Program-made: the position numbers and the translations under genes
Notes under the pieces: generated by a model
Databases searched by the model: none
What the model was told of the DNA's origin: nothing
Seen by the model: only the letters and a program-made list of their open reading frames with translations
NCBI GenBank assembly: GCA_964538455.1
Contig: CAZIDZ010000043.1
Location: 1 to 19,465 of the forward strand
Source: JAZDLX01 sp964538455
GTDB taxonomy: Bacteria; Electryoneota; Electryoneia; Electryoneales; Electryoneaceae
Length of the DNA stretch: 19,465 bases
Reading direction: 5' to 3'
Shown: positions 1-7,638 of the stretch, piece after piece
Position numbering within the stretch: position 1 is the stretch's first letter
Layout of the letters: each line of letters begins with the position of its first letter

Positions 1-321
<321 letters not shown>

Positions 322-400
322 GTTGATTTAGGCACACTTTGCTAGGTGTGGTGACCTCGAATCCGAAGATCCGAAGACACCGCGCACTGTCACGTGTACG

Positions 401-414
401 CTTGTCAAAGATCA
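401..414 (-). promoter_or_regulatory. boxA-like rRNA antitermination site in the 16S leader
   Basis: The minus strand reads TGATCTTTGACAAG here, close to the rRNA boxA consensus TGCTCTTTAACA. It lies about 80 nt upstream of the 16S 5' end and about 100 nt downstream of the predicted transcription start, which is where the leader boxA that loads NusB/S10 is expected. Part of it (TTGACA) also resembles a -35 box, but no matching -10 lies 16-18 nt downstream. Confidence 0.7.
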
Positions 415-522
415 CGTTTGAAGGTCTGCTGCGGGTTGAGAGGCAGGTCCGGTTTCCCGTCCCCTGCACCCCTTCTCGTTACAAACCCCGGCCCTTCAAA
501 GGTCGTTTTCCTAAAGCCTTTA

Positions 523-551
523 AGAATACTCAAGCCTGCTTCGGATGTCAA
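523..551 (-). promoter_or_regulatory. rRNA operon promoter (-35/-10)
   Basis: The minus strand has a perfect -35 TTGACA (551-546), a 17-nt spacer and a -10 TATTCT (528-523). Transcription would start near 516, giving a leader of about 195 nt before the 16S 5' end, with the boxA-like site inside it. The near-consensus hexamers and ideal spacing fit a strong housekeeping-sigma promoter. No second promoter of comparable quality was found further upstream. Confidence 0.75.
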
Positions 552-722
552 GCTGCGAGGCTCCAAACGACTCCTCGACTCCACCCGTAAATTCTTTGCG
601 GACAAAGAACGACCGGCGATCTGAAGCGCCGGTGGCCGGCGAGCCGTAAGCTAATTCTCGACCCTGAGTGAATCAAGGATCGATCGCCCCTGTCTCCCCC
701 GCGAAACCGCTCGAAGCCGGCG

Positions 723-759
723 ACCCGTGAAGCGCTTCTTCAACTGCGCAGTCACGGGT
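723..759. repeat. Inverted repeat / strong hairpin
   Basis: ACCCGTGA (723-730) and TCACGGGT (752-759) are exact inverted copies. Inside them GCGC (732-735) pairs with GCGC (746-749), leaving a 10-nt loop. No U-tract follows on either strand, so it does not look like a simple intrinsic terminator. It lies about 200 bp upstream of the rRNA promoter. Confidence 0.6.
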
Positions 760-789
760 ACGGCCGCGGGAGGATCCCGCCCGTTTCCG

Positions 790-839
790 ACAAAAAACTC
801 GCCCGGCCTCTGGGTCCGCGCTGCACCCTGAACCGGGCG
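790..839 (-). terminator. Intrinsic terminator pointing toward the rRNA operon
   Basis: On the minus strand CGCCCGG (839-833) pairs with CCGGGCG (806-800), with a second inner stem GGGT/ACCC (828-825 with 815-812). Two nucleotides after the outer stem comes a run of six Ts (797-792). Only this direction has the U-tract. No protein gene is visible upstream on the minus strand, so it may end a small RNA or insulate the rRNA promoter from read-through. Confidence 0.6.
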
Positions 840-1064
840 GCAAGTGGCGCGTAAGAAAACACTTCAGAGGCACCGAGTCAAGCTGTATGTCCCAATCCGA
901 CTCCCCAAGAGTCATTCATCGGCAGAATTTGGAGACAATTTCCAATTTTGTGAATCCGGAGAAGGTGAACCGCAGATCCCACGAATCCGGCAACTGTCGC
1001 TCAAGTTCCACGTTTTTGTACGTATACTGTTGTCGAGCCGGCGCACTTTCCCCACGAGGTCCCC

Positions 1065-2438
1065 ATGCGCCGTTTAATCGCCTCATTGATTGCCGTAATC
1101 CTTGTCCATTCCCCTCTTTTCGCCTGTCCTTCTGATTCCCTGTTGGCCAACGTGTACCGTGGAAACGTCGAAGGGGTACGCACCTGGATCGAGCACCCCG
1201 ATGCGGATGTCAATGCTTACGACGGCACGCCGCTTTTCGTGGCTTCCCGCGGCCAAAATCCAGCCATCCTGCGTCTGCTTCTGGACCACGGCGCGCGGAC
1301 GGAGAATGTTGTTTCGGAAACCGGGGTAACACTGGTACACAACGCCACCGCTTACGGTCCCGATGAGATGCTGACGCTGCTGCTGGATCACGGCGCCCCG
1401 ATACTCGCGTCGGACAACACCGGTGCTACACCGTTGCATTGGGCGGCGGTTGTCGGATCCGTGGAGCGAACCCGAATGCTCCTTGACGCTGGATCCAAGA
1501 TCGATGCCCGGTCGAAAGCCGGACTCACCGCGTGGGACATTGCAGTGAATTGGAATCGCCAGGAGGTTGCCGATTTCGTGCGCGACCGGGGCGCTTCCAC
1601 CGATTCCCCGCCTCCGCTTCCCATCCACGGCCCCTACCTGGGCGAAACACCACCCGGCGATACCCCAAAACGGTTCGCGGCGGACCTGCTCGCCCTCCCC
1701 TTCGCCAATCACGGTCCTATTCGATTCTCGCAGGACGGCCGAGAGTTGATTGGCTCGCAAAACGCCGCTCCGGTAGGAGGTATATGGTCGATGCGAGAGA
1801 CCGGGGAGGGCTGGAGCGCGCCGTCAGTCCTTCCTTCGTCCGTAGCCTATGAGGATTGTTTCCCCGTGCTGAACCCGAAAGGTGATGTGCTCTATTTCCA
1901 CTCCAAACGCCCGCTTGCCGAAGGCGAAGCGGGACTCATCTGGCAGGCAAAACGGACCGGCAATGGGTGGAGCGACCCCGAGATGCTGAAGTTGTCTGTC
2001 CCGGAGGGGCAATCCCTCGTTCCTATTTCGATGGATAATGATGGGTGGCTCTACGGGTATGCTTACGGTGAAGGCATCAATGGCGGCACTGATGTTTTTC
2101 GAGTGCACCTGTCTGATCCAAATCCGGCAGTTAACCTATTGCCAATACCGGTGAATGGCGAGTACGGGGACCTTGAACCCGCAATCGCGCCCGATGGCAG
2201 CTATCTCGTTTTTGCCTCTACCCGGCCCACGGAAGGGATTGGACGAGTGGGATTGTTTGTCAGTTTCCGACTGGATGATGAAAGCTGGAGCAACGCAATC
2301 CCGCTCGGACCGGAGATCAACGCCCCGGAGGCGTGGCGCGCGTTTATCACACGGGACGGGAAGAATCTCTTTTTCCAGCGCGCCTGGAATCAGTATTACT
2401 GGGTCAGCACTTCGGTGATCGAACGGATACGGCCATAG
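1065..2438 (+). CDS. Exported ankyrin-repeat / PD40 beta-propeller fusion protein
   Basis: 457 residues. An N-terminal signal peptide (about 1-20) ends at LFAC; the Cys at 21 could be a lipobox, although Phe at -2 is unusual. Residues about 25-180 are ankyrin repeats: LLLDHGA appears twice (71-77, 105-111), with ATPLHWAAVVG (121-131) and LLDAG (139-143) in the standard helix-turn-helix spacing. Residues about 215-445 show WD40-like (PD40/TolB-type) propeller blades: IRFSQDGREL, PVLNPKGDVLYF, EPAIAPDGSYLVFAST and FITRDGKNLFF. Both modules normally bind proteins or ligands, and no catalytic motif is seen. The start has GAGGT 6 nt upstream. A hairpin follows the stop codon. The substrate or partner is unknown; the location is probably periplasmic or outer-membrane-anchored. 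Confidence 0.85.
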   Translation: MRRLIASLIAVILVHSPLFACPSDSLLANVYRGNVEGVRTWIEHPDADVNAYDGTPLFVASRGQNPAILRLLLDHGARTENVVSETGVTLVHNATAYGPDEMLTLLLDHGAPILASDNTGATPLHWAAVVGSVERTRMLLDAGSKIDARSKAGLTAWDIAVNWNRQEVADFVRDRGASTDSPPPLPIHGPYLGETPPGDTPKRFAADLLALPFANHGPIRFSQDGRELIGSQNAAPVGGIWSMRETGEGWSAPSVLPSSVAYEDCFPVLNPKGDVLYFHSKRPLAEGEAGLIWQAKRTGNGWSDPEMLKLSVPEGQSLVPISMDNDGWLYGYAYGEGINGGTDVFRVHLSDPNPAVNLLPIPVNGEYGDLEPAIAPDGSYLVFASTRPTEGIGRVGLFVSFRLDDESWSNAIPLGPEINAPEAWRAFITRDGKNLFFQRAWNQYYWVSTSVIERIRP

Positions 2439-2448
2439 CGGATGAAAT

Positions 2449-2465
2449 CCGGGGCGGAGCCCCGG
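2449..2465. repeat. GC-rich palindromic repeat unit, copy 1
   Basis: CCGGGGC-GGA-GCCCCGG is a perfect 7-bp stem with a 3-nt loop, 10 nt after the stop of the ankyrin/propeller gene. Read on the minus strand with its flank (GTAGCCCGGGGCTCCG...) it resembles the unit at 7436-7460, suggesting a dispersed family. No U-tract follows, so it is at most a weak terminator. Confidence 0.6.
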
Positions 2466-2561
2466 GCTACCCGGCCGAATACAACTCGAATCCCGCCTGG
2501 AACCCGAGTAGGTGCGCCGAATGGTCTGAATGAGAGAAGTCAGAGACCCTGAGGAGGAAAT

Positions 2562-3434
2562 ATGGGAACGGAAAAGAGGGGGCAATCCACCGCGCTGGCC
2601 GTGCTGCTTACGCTGTTTGCATGCAGCACCGCACACGCCATCGATCCTGGCACCATCTCTCCGCCGTTCACACCGCCCACGGAAACGGTACAGGAAATCC
2701 TGAATTCGCCGAGCGTCACCTGGGACAGCACGCAGGTGGGGCAGGTACGACTCTACACCCAGCCTGGTTCAGTATCGTATCCGGTGCGGGATTCACTCGC
2801 GCAAGTCGCCGACGACGCTGTCAAACACGCCGTTCAACTGCTGGAACTTGATAGGTTTCCCCACGGCCTCCGGGTCTTCCTGCTCCGTGACCGCGACCAG
2901 ATGCAGGAATTCATCAGACACCGGTACAAGGGGTTCTCACTGTTTGGCGATGACGCCGCACTGCTGGTCCACAACAAAGATGTGCGCCCCTATTTCCGTC
3001 ACGAACTGTTCCACAATGTTTCGCTGAGAATGTGGAGTACGACAGAGGTGTGGCTGCGGGAGGGTGCGGCGGTGGCGGCGGATGGATCTTGTCTGGAGTT
3101 CACCACGCTGGATGTCGCGGCGTACTTGGTCGAGAGTGGGAAAGCGCTCCCTTTCCGTGAACTGCTCGACCACTTTGGCGATCACAACGACCTAATCACC
3201 TACCTGCAGGCGGCGAGGCCGATGGCGAGGCCCACAATGTGGATCAGGGAAAACAGCCGTTGCTGGCGAAGCATCCGCAACGACTGTCGAAGAATGGCAA
3301 AGAACATGGGATGTCCAGGAATCAGTCCTGCGGCTCGGAAATTAAGATACGATGAAGATGTCCCATCAACCACAGGAGAGGAGAATTCCCTGGTATTACA
3401 GGGTGAAGTGTTCCATCGATGCAGGATGATATGA
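2562..3434 (+). CDS. Exported gluzincin-type (peptidase MA-like) metallopeptidase, C-terminus probably frameshifted
   Basis: 290 residues as read. A strong GAGGAGG site precedes the ATG. The signal peptide ends at AHA (residues 24-26). The zinc site is clear: HELFH (147-151), with EVWLREGAA giving the likely third ligand Glu167, the arrangement of the peptidase MA/gluzincin class. After about residue 218 the frame turns into Arg/Cys-rich sequence that does not look natural. In the +1 frame the same DNA encodes TTVEEWQRTWDVQESVL and stops at 3345, which looks like the normal family C-terminus. Only about 20 codons separate the two parts where roughly 50-60 are usual, so a frameshift and a deletion are likely. 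The junction lies at a 9-bp direct repeat (3212-3220 and 3224-3232). The active site is intact, but the protein may not fold. It could be a pseudogene or a sequencing error. Confidence 0.7.
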   Translation: MGTEKRGQSTALAVLLTLFACSTAHAIDPGTISPPFTPPTETVQEILNSPSVTWDSTQVGQVRLYTQPGSVSYPVRDSLAQVADDAVKHAVQLLELDRFPHGLRVFLLRDRDQMQEFIRHRYKGFSLFGDDAALLVHNKDVRPYFRHELFHNVSLRMWSTTEVWLREGAAVAADGSCLEFTTLDVAAYLVESGKALPFRELLDHFGDHNDLITYLQAARPMARPTMWIRENSRCWRSIRNDCRRMAKNMGCPGISPAARKLRYDEDVPSTTGEENSLVLQGEVFHRCRMI

Positions 3435-3583
3435 ACATTGCATCAAAGGAGACAAACCGCGCATGAAGACAATGACAGCGCAAAACGCCACTTCAGGACC
3501 CGTTATAGCTGATTCGTGACATTTTCTCTCCATCCTCCCCGGACTGAGCCATTTTCCGACGTAGCCGAAAGAAGGAGATGAAC

Positions 3584-4480
3584 ATGAAAACGAATTTGTG
3601 CTTCGTCCTTATTGCTCTGCTATTCCTGGCTTTTACGGTTGTTCCCGTCTCTGCCCAACAAATGCCGGATCAGGCAGATACACCACAGACGAGGACGTTT
3701 ACCATCCAGGAAGAGGGGATGTCCCAAGATTACATCACCGTTATTACCTACCGGCTCGAGGACGGAAAGATCATTGAAGTCAGGAAAAATGGCGAGCCCT
3801 TGGGTGAAACCTCTTTTCACGAATATGAAGATGCTGTCAAAAAAGATCGGGAAGAGTCCAGTGCGAATCCCGATTTGACTCGAACGATCACCATCAAGCA
3901 CACGGGATTCTTCTCGAAGAAGTCGACGGAAATCACCTATCGCCTCAGCGACTCGACAATCGTCAAGGTAGAGGTAAACGGCGTACCCGTTCCAAAAAGG
4001 GACTTCCCCAAGTATCAGGACAGTGTCTATGACGCCTTGGAGCTCGAAAACATTATCAAGCTGGAACCAGAGGTGGCAGAGGCAGATGTATTGCTTCAGT
4101 CGCCCGTGATTCCCTTGCACAGAAAAAGAGAGTATGCGGACAGCCTTCTGACCATTCTCAGCAGGATGAAATCGACCTATGGGCGGAGCCTGTACGGGTC
4201 ATTTAAATCCGACGCCCATAGCTACCTGGTTCAGAGCGATCTTGATTTGCGCATTCTTCGTACGAGCCTGGTCGCCCATCTGCGAGATGTGAAGAATGAT
4301 TCAACAATCATGCTCGAAACGATCGAGTACAAAAAAGGAAATTGCCTCGTAAACGGGGAACAGGAATCGGGAGAACTGAGCCGGGAACTGTATAAAATCT
4401 ATCAGCGGACAATGGAACGTAAATTGAAGGAAAAGGAATCCGTTTTCATCAACTTCAATGAATGTCAAGATCCTGAATAA
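3584..4480 (+). CDS. Exported protein of unknown function with a duplicated N-terminal domain
   Basis: 298 residues from this start; I do not recognise the family. An ATG two codons upstream (3578) abuts the AAGGAG site (3572-3577) with no spacing, whereas the ATG at 3584 lies 6 nt from it, so 3584 is preferred. The signal peptide (about 1-24) ends VSA, followed by QQM. Two tandem copies of a roughly 50-residue unit follow: TRTFTIQEEG...ITYRLEDGKIIEVRKNGEPL and TRTITIKHTG...ITYRLSDSTIVKVEVNGVPV, each ending in an acidic FHEYEDAV/FPKYQDSV segment. The rest is helical and charged, with SLLTILSRMKSTYG and a Lys/Glu-rich end. It is probably periplasmic. Its 3' end overlaps the convergent response regulator by 16 bp. 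Confidence 0.8.
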   Translation: MKTNLCFVLIALLFLAFTVVPVSAQQMPDQADTPQTRTFTIQEEGMSQDYITVITYRLEDGKIIEVRKNGEPLGETSFHEYEDAVKKDREESSANPDLTRTITIKHTGFFSKKSTEITYRLSDSTIVKVEVNGVPVPKRDFPKYQDSVYDALELENIIKLEPEVAEADVLLQSPVIPLHRKREYADSLLTILSRMKSTYGRSLYGSFKSDAHSYLVQSDLDLRILRTSLVAHLRDVKNDSTIMLETIEYKKGNCLVNGEQESGELSRELYKIYQRTMERKLKEKESVFINFNECQDPE

Positions 4481-5175
4481 TGTATTCGGTTCAATAGCTC
4501 TTTACGGTAGTTTCCACCTATGGGGATTTCCTCACCATCAACGATCAGATGATGGCGGTGTACGGCGGCAATCCTGTCCAGCGCGACCACGAATGACTTG
4601 TGGACACGCTGGAACTTTTCATCCGGCAGTGTAGTTAACAGCTCTTCCATCGTCATCCGGGAGAGCAGCAATCCCTTGCCGGTAACCAGGGTGACATAAT
4701 GGCCGTCTTTTTTCATGTAGCGCAGATCGTTCACATCGATCTGGTGAATCACTGATCCACTTTTAACGAAGACGTGTCCCGGCGTTTTCCCAGTTGATGT
4801 CGAAGCTGCTCCGGTAGCCTCGAATCTCCTGTGCAGCCGCTCCGCCGCCTTGAGAAATCTTTCAAACGGCACCGGTTTGAGCAGGTAATCAACCGCTCCC
4901 TGCTCATAGCTTTGAACGGCGAATTCGGGATATGCGGAACAGAAGACAATCTTTACTCCACTCGCCGCTAACAGATTGGCAAGTTGAAGTCCTGTCAAAC
5001 CGGGCATATCGATGTCCAGAAATGCGACGTCGATTTGCTGATCCCTGCTGAAATCCAGAGCCTGTAATGGATCGCGAAAGCTCTTCAGAAGGTGCAGGTA
5101 TGAGGTCTGTTCGATATAGGAGGCGAGGACTTCTATCGCCGCGGGTTCATCGTCAACAACGATGCAATTCATCAT
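4465..5175 (-). CDS. LytTR-family response regulator
   Basis: 236 residues. An N-terminal receiver domain has the acidic pair D8-D9, the phosphoacceptor D54 (FLDIDMPG), the switch Ser in VFCSAYPEFA and the conserved Lys in DYLLKPVPFERF. After a short linker (about 120-130) comes a LytTR DNA-binding domain (about 133-230) with VFVKSGSVIHQI, YMKKDGHYVTL, FQRVHKSFVVAL and IPIGGNYRKELL. Such regulators bind direct repeats upstream of target promoters. The start (MMN) overlaps the kinase stop by ATGA, and GGAGGT precedes it, so the pair is translationally coupled. Its 3' end overlaps the convergent exported-protein gene. The targets are unknown. Confidence 0.93.
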   Translation of the reverse strand: MMNCIVVDDEPAAIEVLASYIEQTSYLHLLKSFRDPLQALDFSRDQQIDVAFLDIDMPGLTGLQLANLLAASGVKIVFCSAYPEFAVQSYEQGAVDYLLKPVPFERFLKAAERLHRRFEATGAASTSTGKTPGHVFVKSGSVIHQIDVNDLRYMKKDGHYVTLVTGKGLLLSRMTMEELLTTLPDEKFQRVHKSFVVALDRIAAVHRHHLIVDGEEIPIGGNYRKELLNRIHYSGS

Positions 5176-6251
5176 TTGCTGACCTCCGGTGTAAGAGTCA
5201 AGCGAACATGGTAACGGTCCGAAGTCGATGAGATTACCAGGGAATGGCTGTCCGGATACAGCAACAAGAGTCGCCGCCGCACATTGTCCAATCCGATACC
5301 GGAATGTTCATTAAAAAGCCCCGGATCCTTGTGGATGGAATTGACAACTTCAAATTCGATCCCATTCTGATTCTGGCACAGGGTGATGTGAACAAATCCT
5401 TTGCCATCCCTATTGAGGCCGTGTTTGACAGCGTTCTCCACAAAGGGCATTAACAGCAGCGGGGCAACCTGAATGTCACCCCGTTCAACTTCAATCTCCG
5501 TCACGATTTCGAAGGGGTCTTCTTCAGCGTAGCGAAGCTTCACCAGATTCAGAAAGTTCCGGATCTGTTCGATTTCGCTGGTGAGAGAGACGGAGGAGAC
5601 GTTGCTCTCGTGCAGCATGTACCGCATAATCCCTGAAAGCTGCAGCACTGCATCGCCGGTCTCCTGATCCCGGTTCCTGCGTGCCATGGCGTAAATGCTG
5701 TTAAGTGTGTTGAACAGAAAATGCGGATTGATTTGAGACCGAAGATGATCGAGTTCCGCCCGAAGGAAATGTTGTTCCATTTCCCTCCGCTGCTGGAATT
5801 TCACAATCCAGTCGCGGCTGAGGCCATAGAGCAGGCTTATGGCGTAGACAATCTCGTTTCCCGGTACAATCGTCGAGTGAATCGTTTTGACATCCCGGTA
5901 GGTGAGCATTTTGTCGGAAAATTCATTCGGGCTGGCGGGAAGGTTGAAAAGCAGGATCAGAGCTCGATCCAGTAGATATTCAAAGCCGGAAAGCACGATC
6001 AACAGGGCAAATGAGAGCAGGATGAATCTCCGCACCCTTCCCCTGTCCAGAACCTCCGGGACGAGATGATAACTCATAAACCCGAACAGGAGAAGCGTCC
6101 CCAGCAAATCCATCAGACGGACTGCATAGATGCTGCCATCCAATGAATTGAATTCGCCAAGGAAAACGGGCCGATCAGTCGTCACGAAGATCCCGAAATA
6201 AAATCCCGCAAACAGCAAGACGACTATGGCCTTCTCAATTCTCGCGATCAT
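5172..6251 (-). CDS. LytS/YehU-type sensor histidine kinase
   Basis: 359 residues. Hydrophobic segments at about 8-24, 47-67 and 76-102 (and perhaps 130-145) form a membrane anchor, with no large extracytoplasmic domain. The His_kinase domain has SQINPHFLFNTLNSIY with phosphoacceptor His177, then LQLSGIMRYMLHES. The ATPase part has LLLMPFVENAVKHGL (Asn273) and HSGIGLDNVRRRL. This is the architecture of the LytS family that pairs with LytTR regulators, here the gene directly downstream with a 4-bp overlap. The signal is unknown; three or four bare membrane helices suggest intramembrane or envelope sensing. Confidence 0.93.
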   Translation of the reverse strand: MIARIEKAIVVLLFAGFYFGIFVTTDRPVFLGEFNSLDGSIYAVRLMDLLGTLLLFGFMSYHLVPEVLDRGRVRRFILLSFALLIVLSGFEYLLDRALILLFNLPASPNEFSDKMLTYRDVKTIHSTIVPGNEIVYAISLLYGLSRDWIVKFQQRREMEQHFLRAELDHLRSQINPHFLFNTLNSIYAMARRNRDQETGDAVLQLSGIMRYMLHESNVSSVSLTSEIEQIRNFLNLVKLRYAEEDPFEIVTEIEVERGDIQVAPLLLMPFVENAVKHGLNRDGKGFVHITLCQNQNGIEFEVVNSIHKDPGLFNEHSGIGLDNVRRRLLLLYPDSHSLVISSTSDRYHVRLTLTPEVSK

Positions 6252-6285
6252 TCAGATCCCGATAGAGTCCGCAGGGTACCTGAAT

Positions 6286-6314
6286 ATAGAAGTCCACTCC
6301 GTAAAAGACGGCAA
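6286..6314 (-). promoter_or_regulatory. Possible promoter of the kinase/regulator operon
   Basis: On the minus strand TTGCCG (6314-6309) is followed after 17 nt by TTCTAT (6291-6286), with an overlapping TATATT (6288-6283) at 20 nt. It lies between the ribosomal-protein terminator and the kinase start, where a promoter is needed. The match is only moderate. Confidence 0.3.
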
Positions 6315-6389
6315 TCAGGCAGAATTCATGTCATTTGAGGCACAAATCGTCTTGATGCTGGCAGAAAACCGAATCCCATCCTGCTGAAG

Positions 6390-6422
6390 AAAATGAAAAC
6401 CCGGAACCTACAGTTCCGGGTT
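6390..6422 (-). terminator. Intrinsic terminator after rplI
   Basis: AACCCGGAAC (minus strand, 6422-6413), a 5-nt loop and GTTCCGGGTT (6407-6398) form a perfect 10-bp stem, followed on the minus strand by TTCATTTT. It lies about 40 nt after the rplI stop and separates the ribosomal-protein genes from the kinase operon downstream. Confidence 0.85.
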
Positions 6423-6463
6423 GATTAAATTATGTGATCGAATGTGGAATACCGGCTGTTTTC

Positions 6464-7281
6464 CTACTCGCTGTCAGCCGGCTTTTCTTCCGACTCAGCG
6501 GCGGTTTCTTCGGCGGACTCCGGCTTTTCGACAGGCTCCACTTCGACGACTTCGGCACCTTCCCCGCGCTCAGCCGCCTCGGCGGGCGTCTCCACCGGCT
6601 GAACCTCGTCTGTCTTGTCCGTCTCACCCATCGCCTCGGCCAATTCCCGAGCGAGNNNNNNNNNNNNNNNNNNNNNNNNNNNNNNNNNNNNNNNNNNNNN
6701 NNNNNNNNNNNNNNNNNNNNNNNNNNNNNNNNNNNNNNNNNNNNNNNNNNNNNNNGAACCTCGTCTGTCTTGTCCGTCTCACCCATCGCCTCGGCCAATT
6801 CCCGAGCGAGCTCCTCGTCGAGCAGCTCCTCCTCGGCCACCTCGGGGATGATATTGATATAGACATCGAACGCCACATCGCCGTGCGGCTTCACGACCAC
6901 AGAATGCTCGCCGGTGGTTTTGATCGGTTCGGAGAGCGAAATCTTGCGGCGGTCCACCTCGATGCCCTGCTCCTGAAGCTTGGCGGCGATGTCGCGGTTG
7001 GTGATCGCACCGAACATCTGGCCGCGCTCGCTGACCCGCACGACAAATTCGATCCTCGCTCCCTCGCCTTTCTTTGCTACAGCTTCCGCAGCGGAGCGAA
7101 GCTCGGCATCCCGATGCAGCAGGTCCTCGCGCTCGTTCTCGAACAACCGCCGGTAGAAAGCGTTCTCCGGGTAGGCAATGCCCTGGGGCACGAGAAAGTT
7201 GCGGGCAAAACCGGGTTTGACATTGACCACATCCCCGGGACGTCCCAGGTTCTCGTAAGTCTCACGAAGAATGACCTTCAT
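6464..7281 (-). CDS. rplI: 50S ribosomal protein bL9 with acidic C-terminal tail, interrupted by an assembly gap
   Basis: The N-terminus MKVILRETYENLGRPGDVV, followed by VKPGFARNFLVPQGIA, is the bL9 rRNA-binding domain, joined by the long helix (about 45-75) to the C-terminal domain (GQMFGAITNRDIA, then PIKTTGEHSV). The gene is broken by 100 Ns (6656-6755) flanked by two identical 55-nt copies. Removing the Ns and one copy takes out 155 nt and restores a single frame of 220 residues ending at TAG (6466-6464). Typical bL9 is near 150 residues; the extra about 60 are a Glu/Ala/Pro tail (AAERGEGAEVVEVEPVEKPE and on). It is the last gene of rpsF-rpsR-rplI, with a terminator just downstream. The tail end was read from the far side of the gap. 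Confidence 0.92.
6601..6810. other. Assembly gap with identical 55-nt flanks
   Basis: 6656-6755 are Ns. The 55 nt before the gap (6601-6655) and after it (6756-6810) are identical, beginning GAACCTCGTCTGTCTTG and ending CCCGAGCGAG. This is what unmerged overlapping contig ends look like. Deleting Ns plus one copy restores the L9 frame. Confidence 0.9.
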
Positions 7282-7435
7282 TTCTCAATCCTCTCCACGA
7301 CCTCCCGCCAGCGCACGGCAGGTTCGGTTCCTGTCCACTCCGCTCGGACGGCCATTTCGCTGCGGCCTCGCGAAGTGTTAGAGGAGGCACGTTCAACTCG
7401 ATGCACTCCCCAACAACGCTCTAGTATTTCGACTC

Positions 7436-7456
7436 GCCGGGTTCGGAGACCCCGGC
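7436..7456. repeat. GC-rich palindromic repeat unit, copy 2
   Basis: The minus strand reads GTAGGCCGGGGTCTCCG followed by AACCCGGC. The GCCGGG and CCCGGC arms pair around a 9-nt centre. It shares the GTAGnCCGGGG(T)CTCCG layout with the unit at 2449-2470. Confidence 0.55.
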
Positions 7457-7593
7457 CTACATACTGCAAGATTGCTTCGTCGCGCCAAACAGACGGCACT
7501 TCCTCGCAATGACATTTCTCTCAACGACGAGATAGCTTTGTCCGTCCCGAATAGTCGGGACTCGCACTGATTTCTCCGACAACTCTGTTTTTC

Positions 7594-7638
7594 GTCGCGC
7601 CGCGAATCCGCCATTGGCGGATAAAGCCTTGGCGCGAC
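7594..7638. repeat. Nested palindrome downstream of rpsR
   Basis: An 8-bp outer stem GTCGCGCC (7594-7601) / GGCGCGAC (7631-7638) encloses a perfect 7-bp inner hairpin ATCCGCC-ATT-GGCGGAT (7606-7622). It lies 22 nt after the rpsR stop. The minus-strand sequence beyond it is CGAAAAAC rather than a U-tract, so a terminator role is doubtful; a processing or mRNA-stabilising site is possible. Confidence 0.6.

Larger units (their letters stand above)
552..1064. other. Non-coding region between the rRNA promoter and the ankyrin gene
   Basis: I see no convincing gene here. Short open frames exist on both strands but lack ribosome binding sites and recognisable composition. The stretch holds two strong hairpins (723-759 and 800-839, listed separately). 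The plus-strand gene starting at 1065 has a -10-like TATACT at 1023-1028, but the -35 position before it is poor. Confidence 0.6.

Noticed and set aside
1083..1760. Minus-strand open frame of 225 codons
   Set aside because: Antisense to the ankyrin/propeller gene, whose repeats are unmistakable on the plus strand.
6421..7512. Long plus-strand frame through the gap
   Set aside because: Runs through 100 Ns and opposite rplI; its length is an artefact of the gap.
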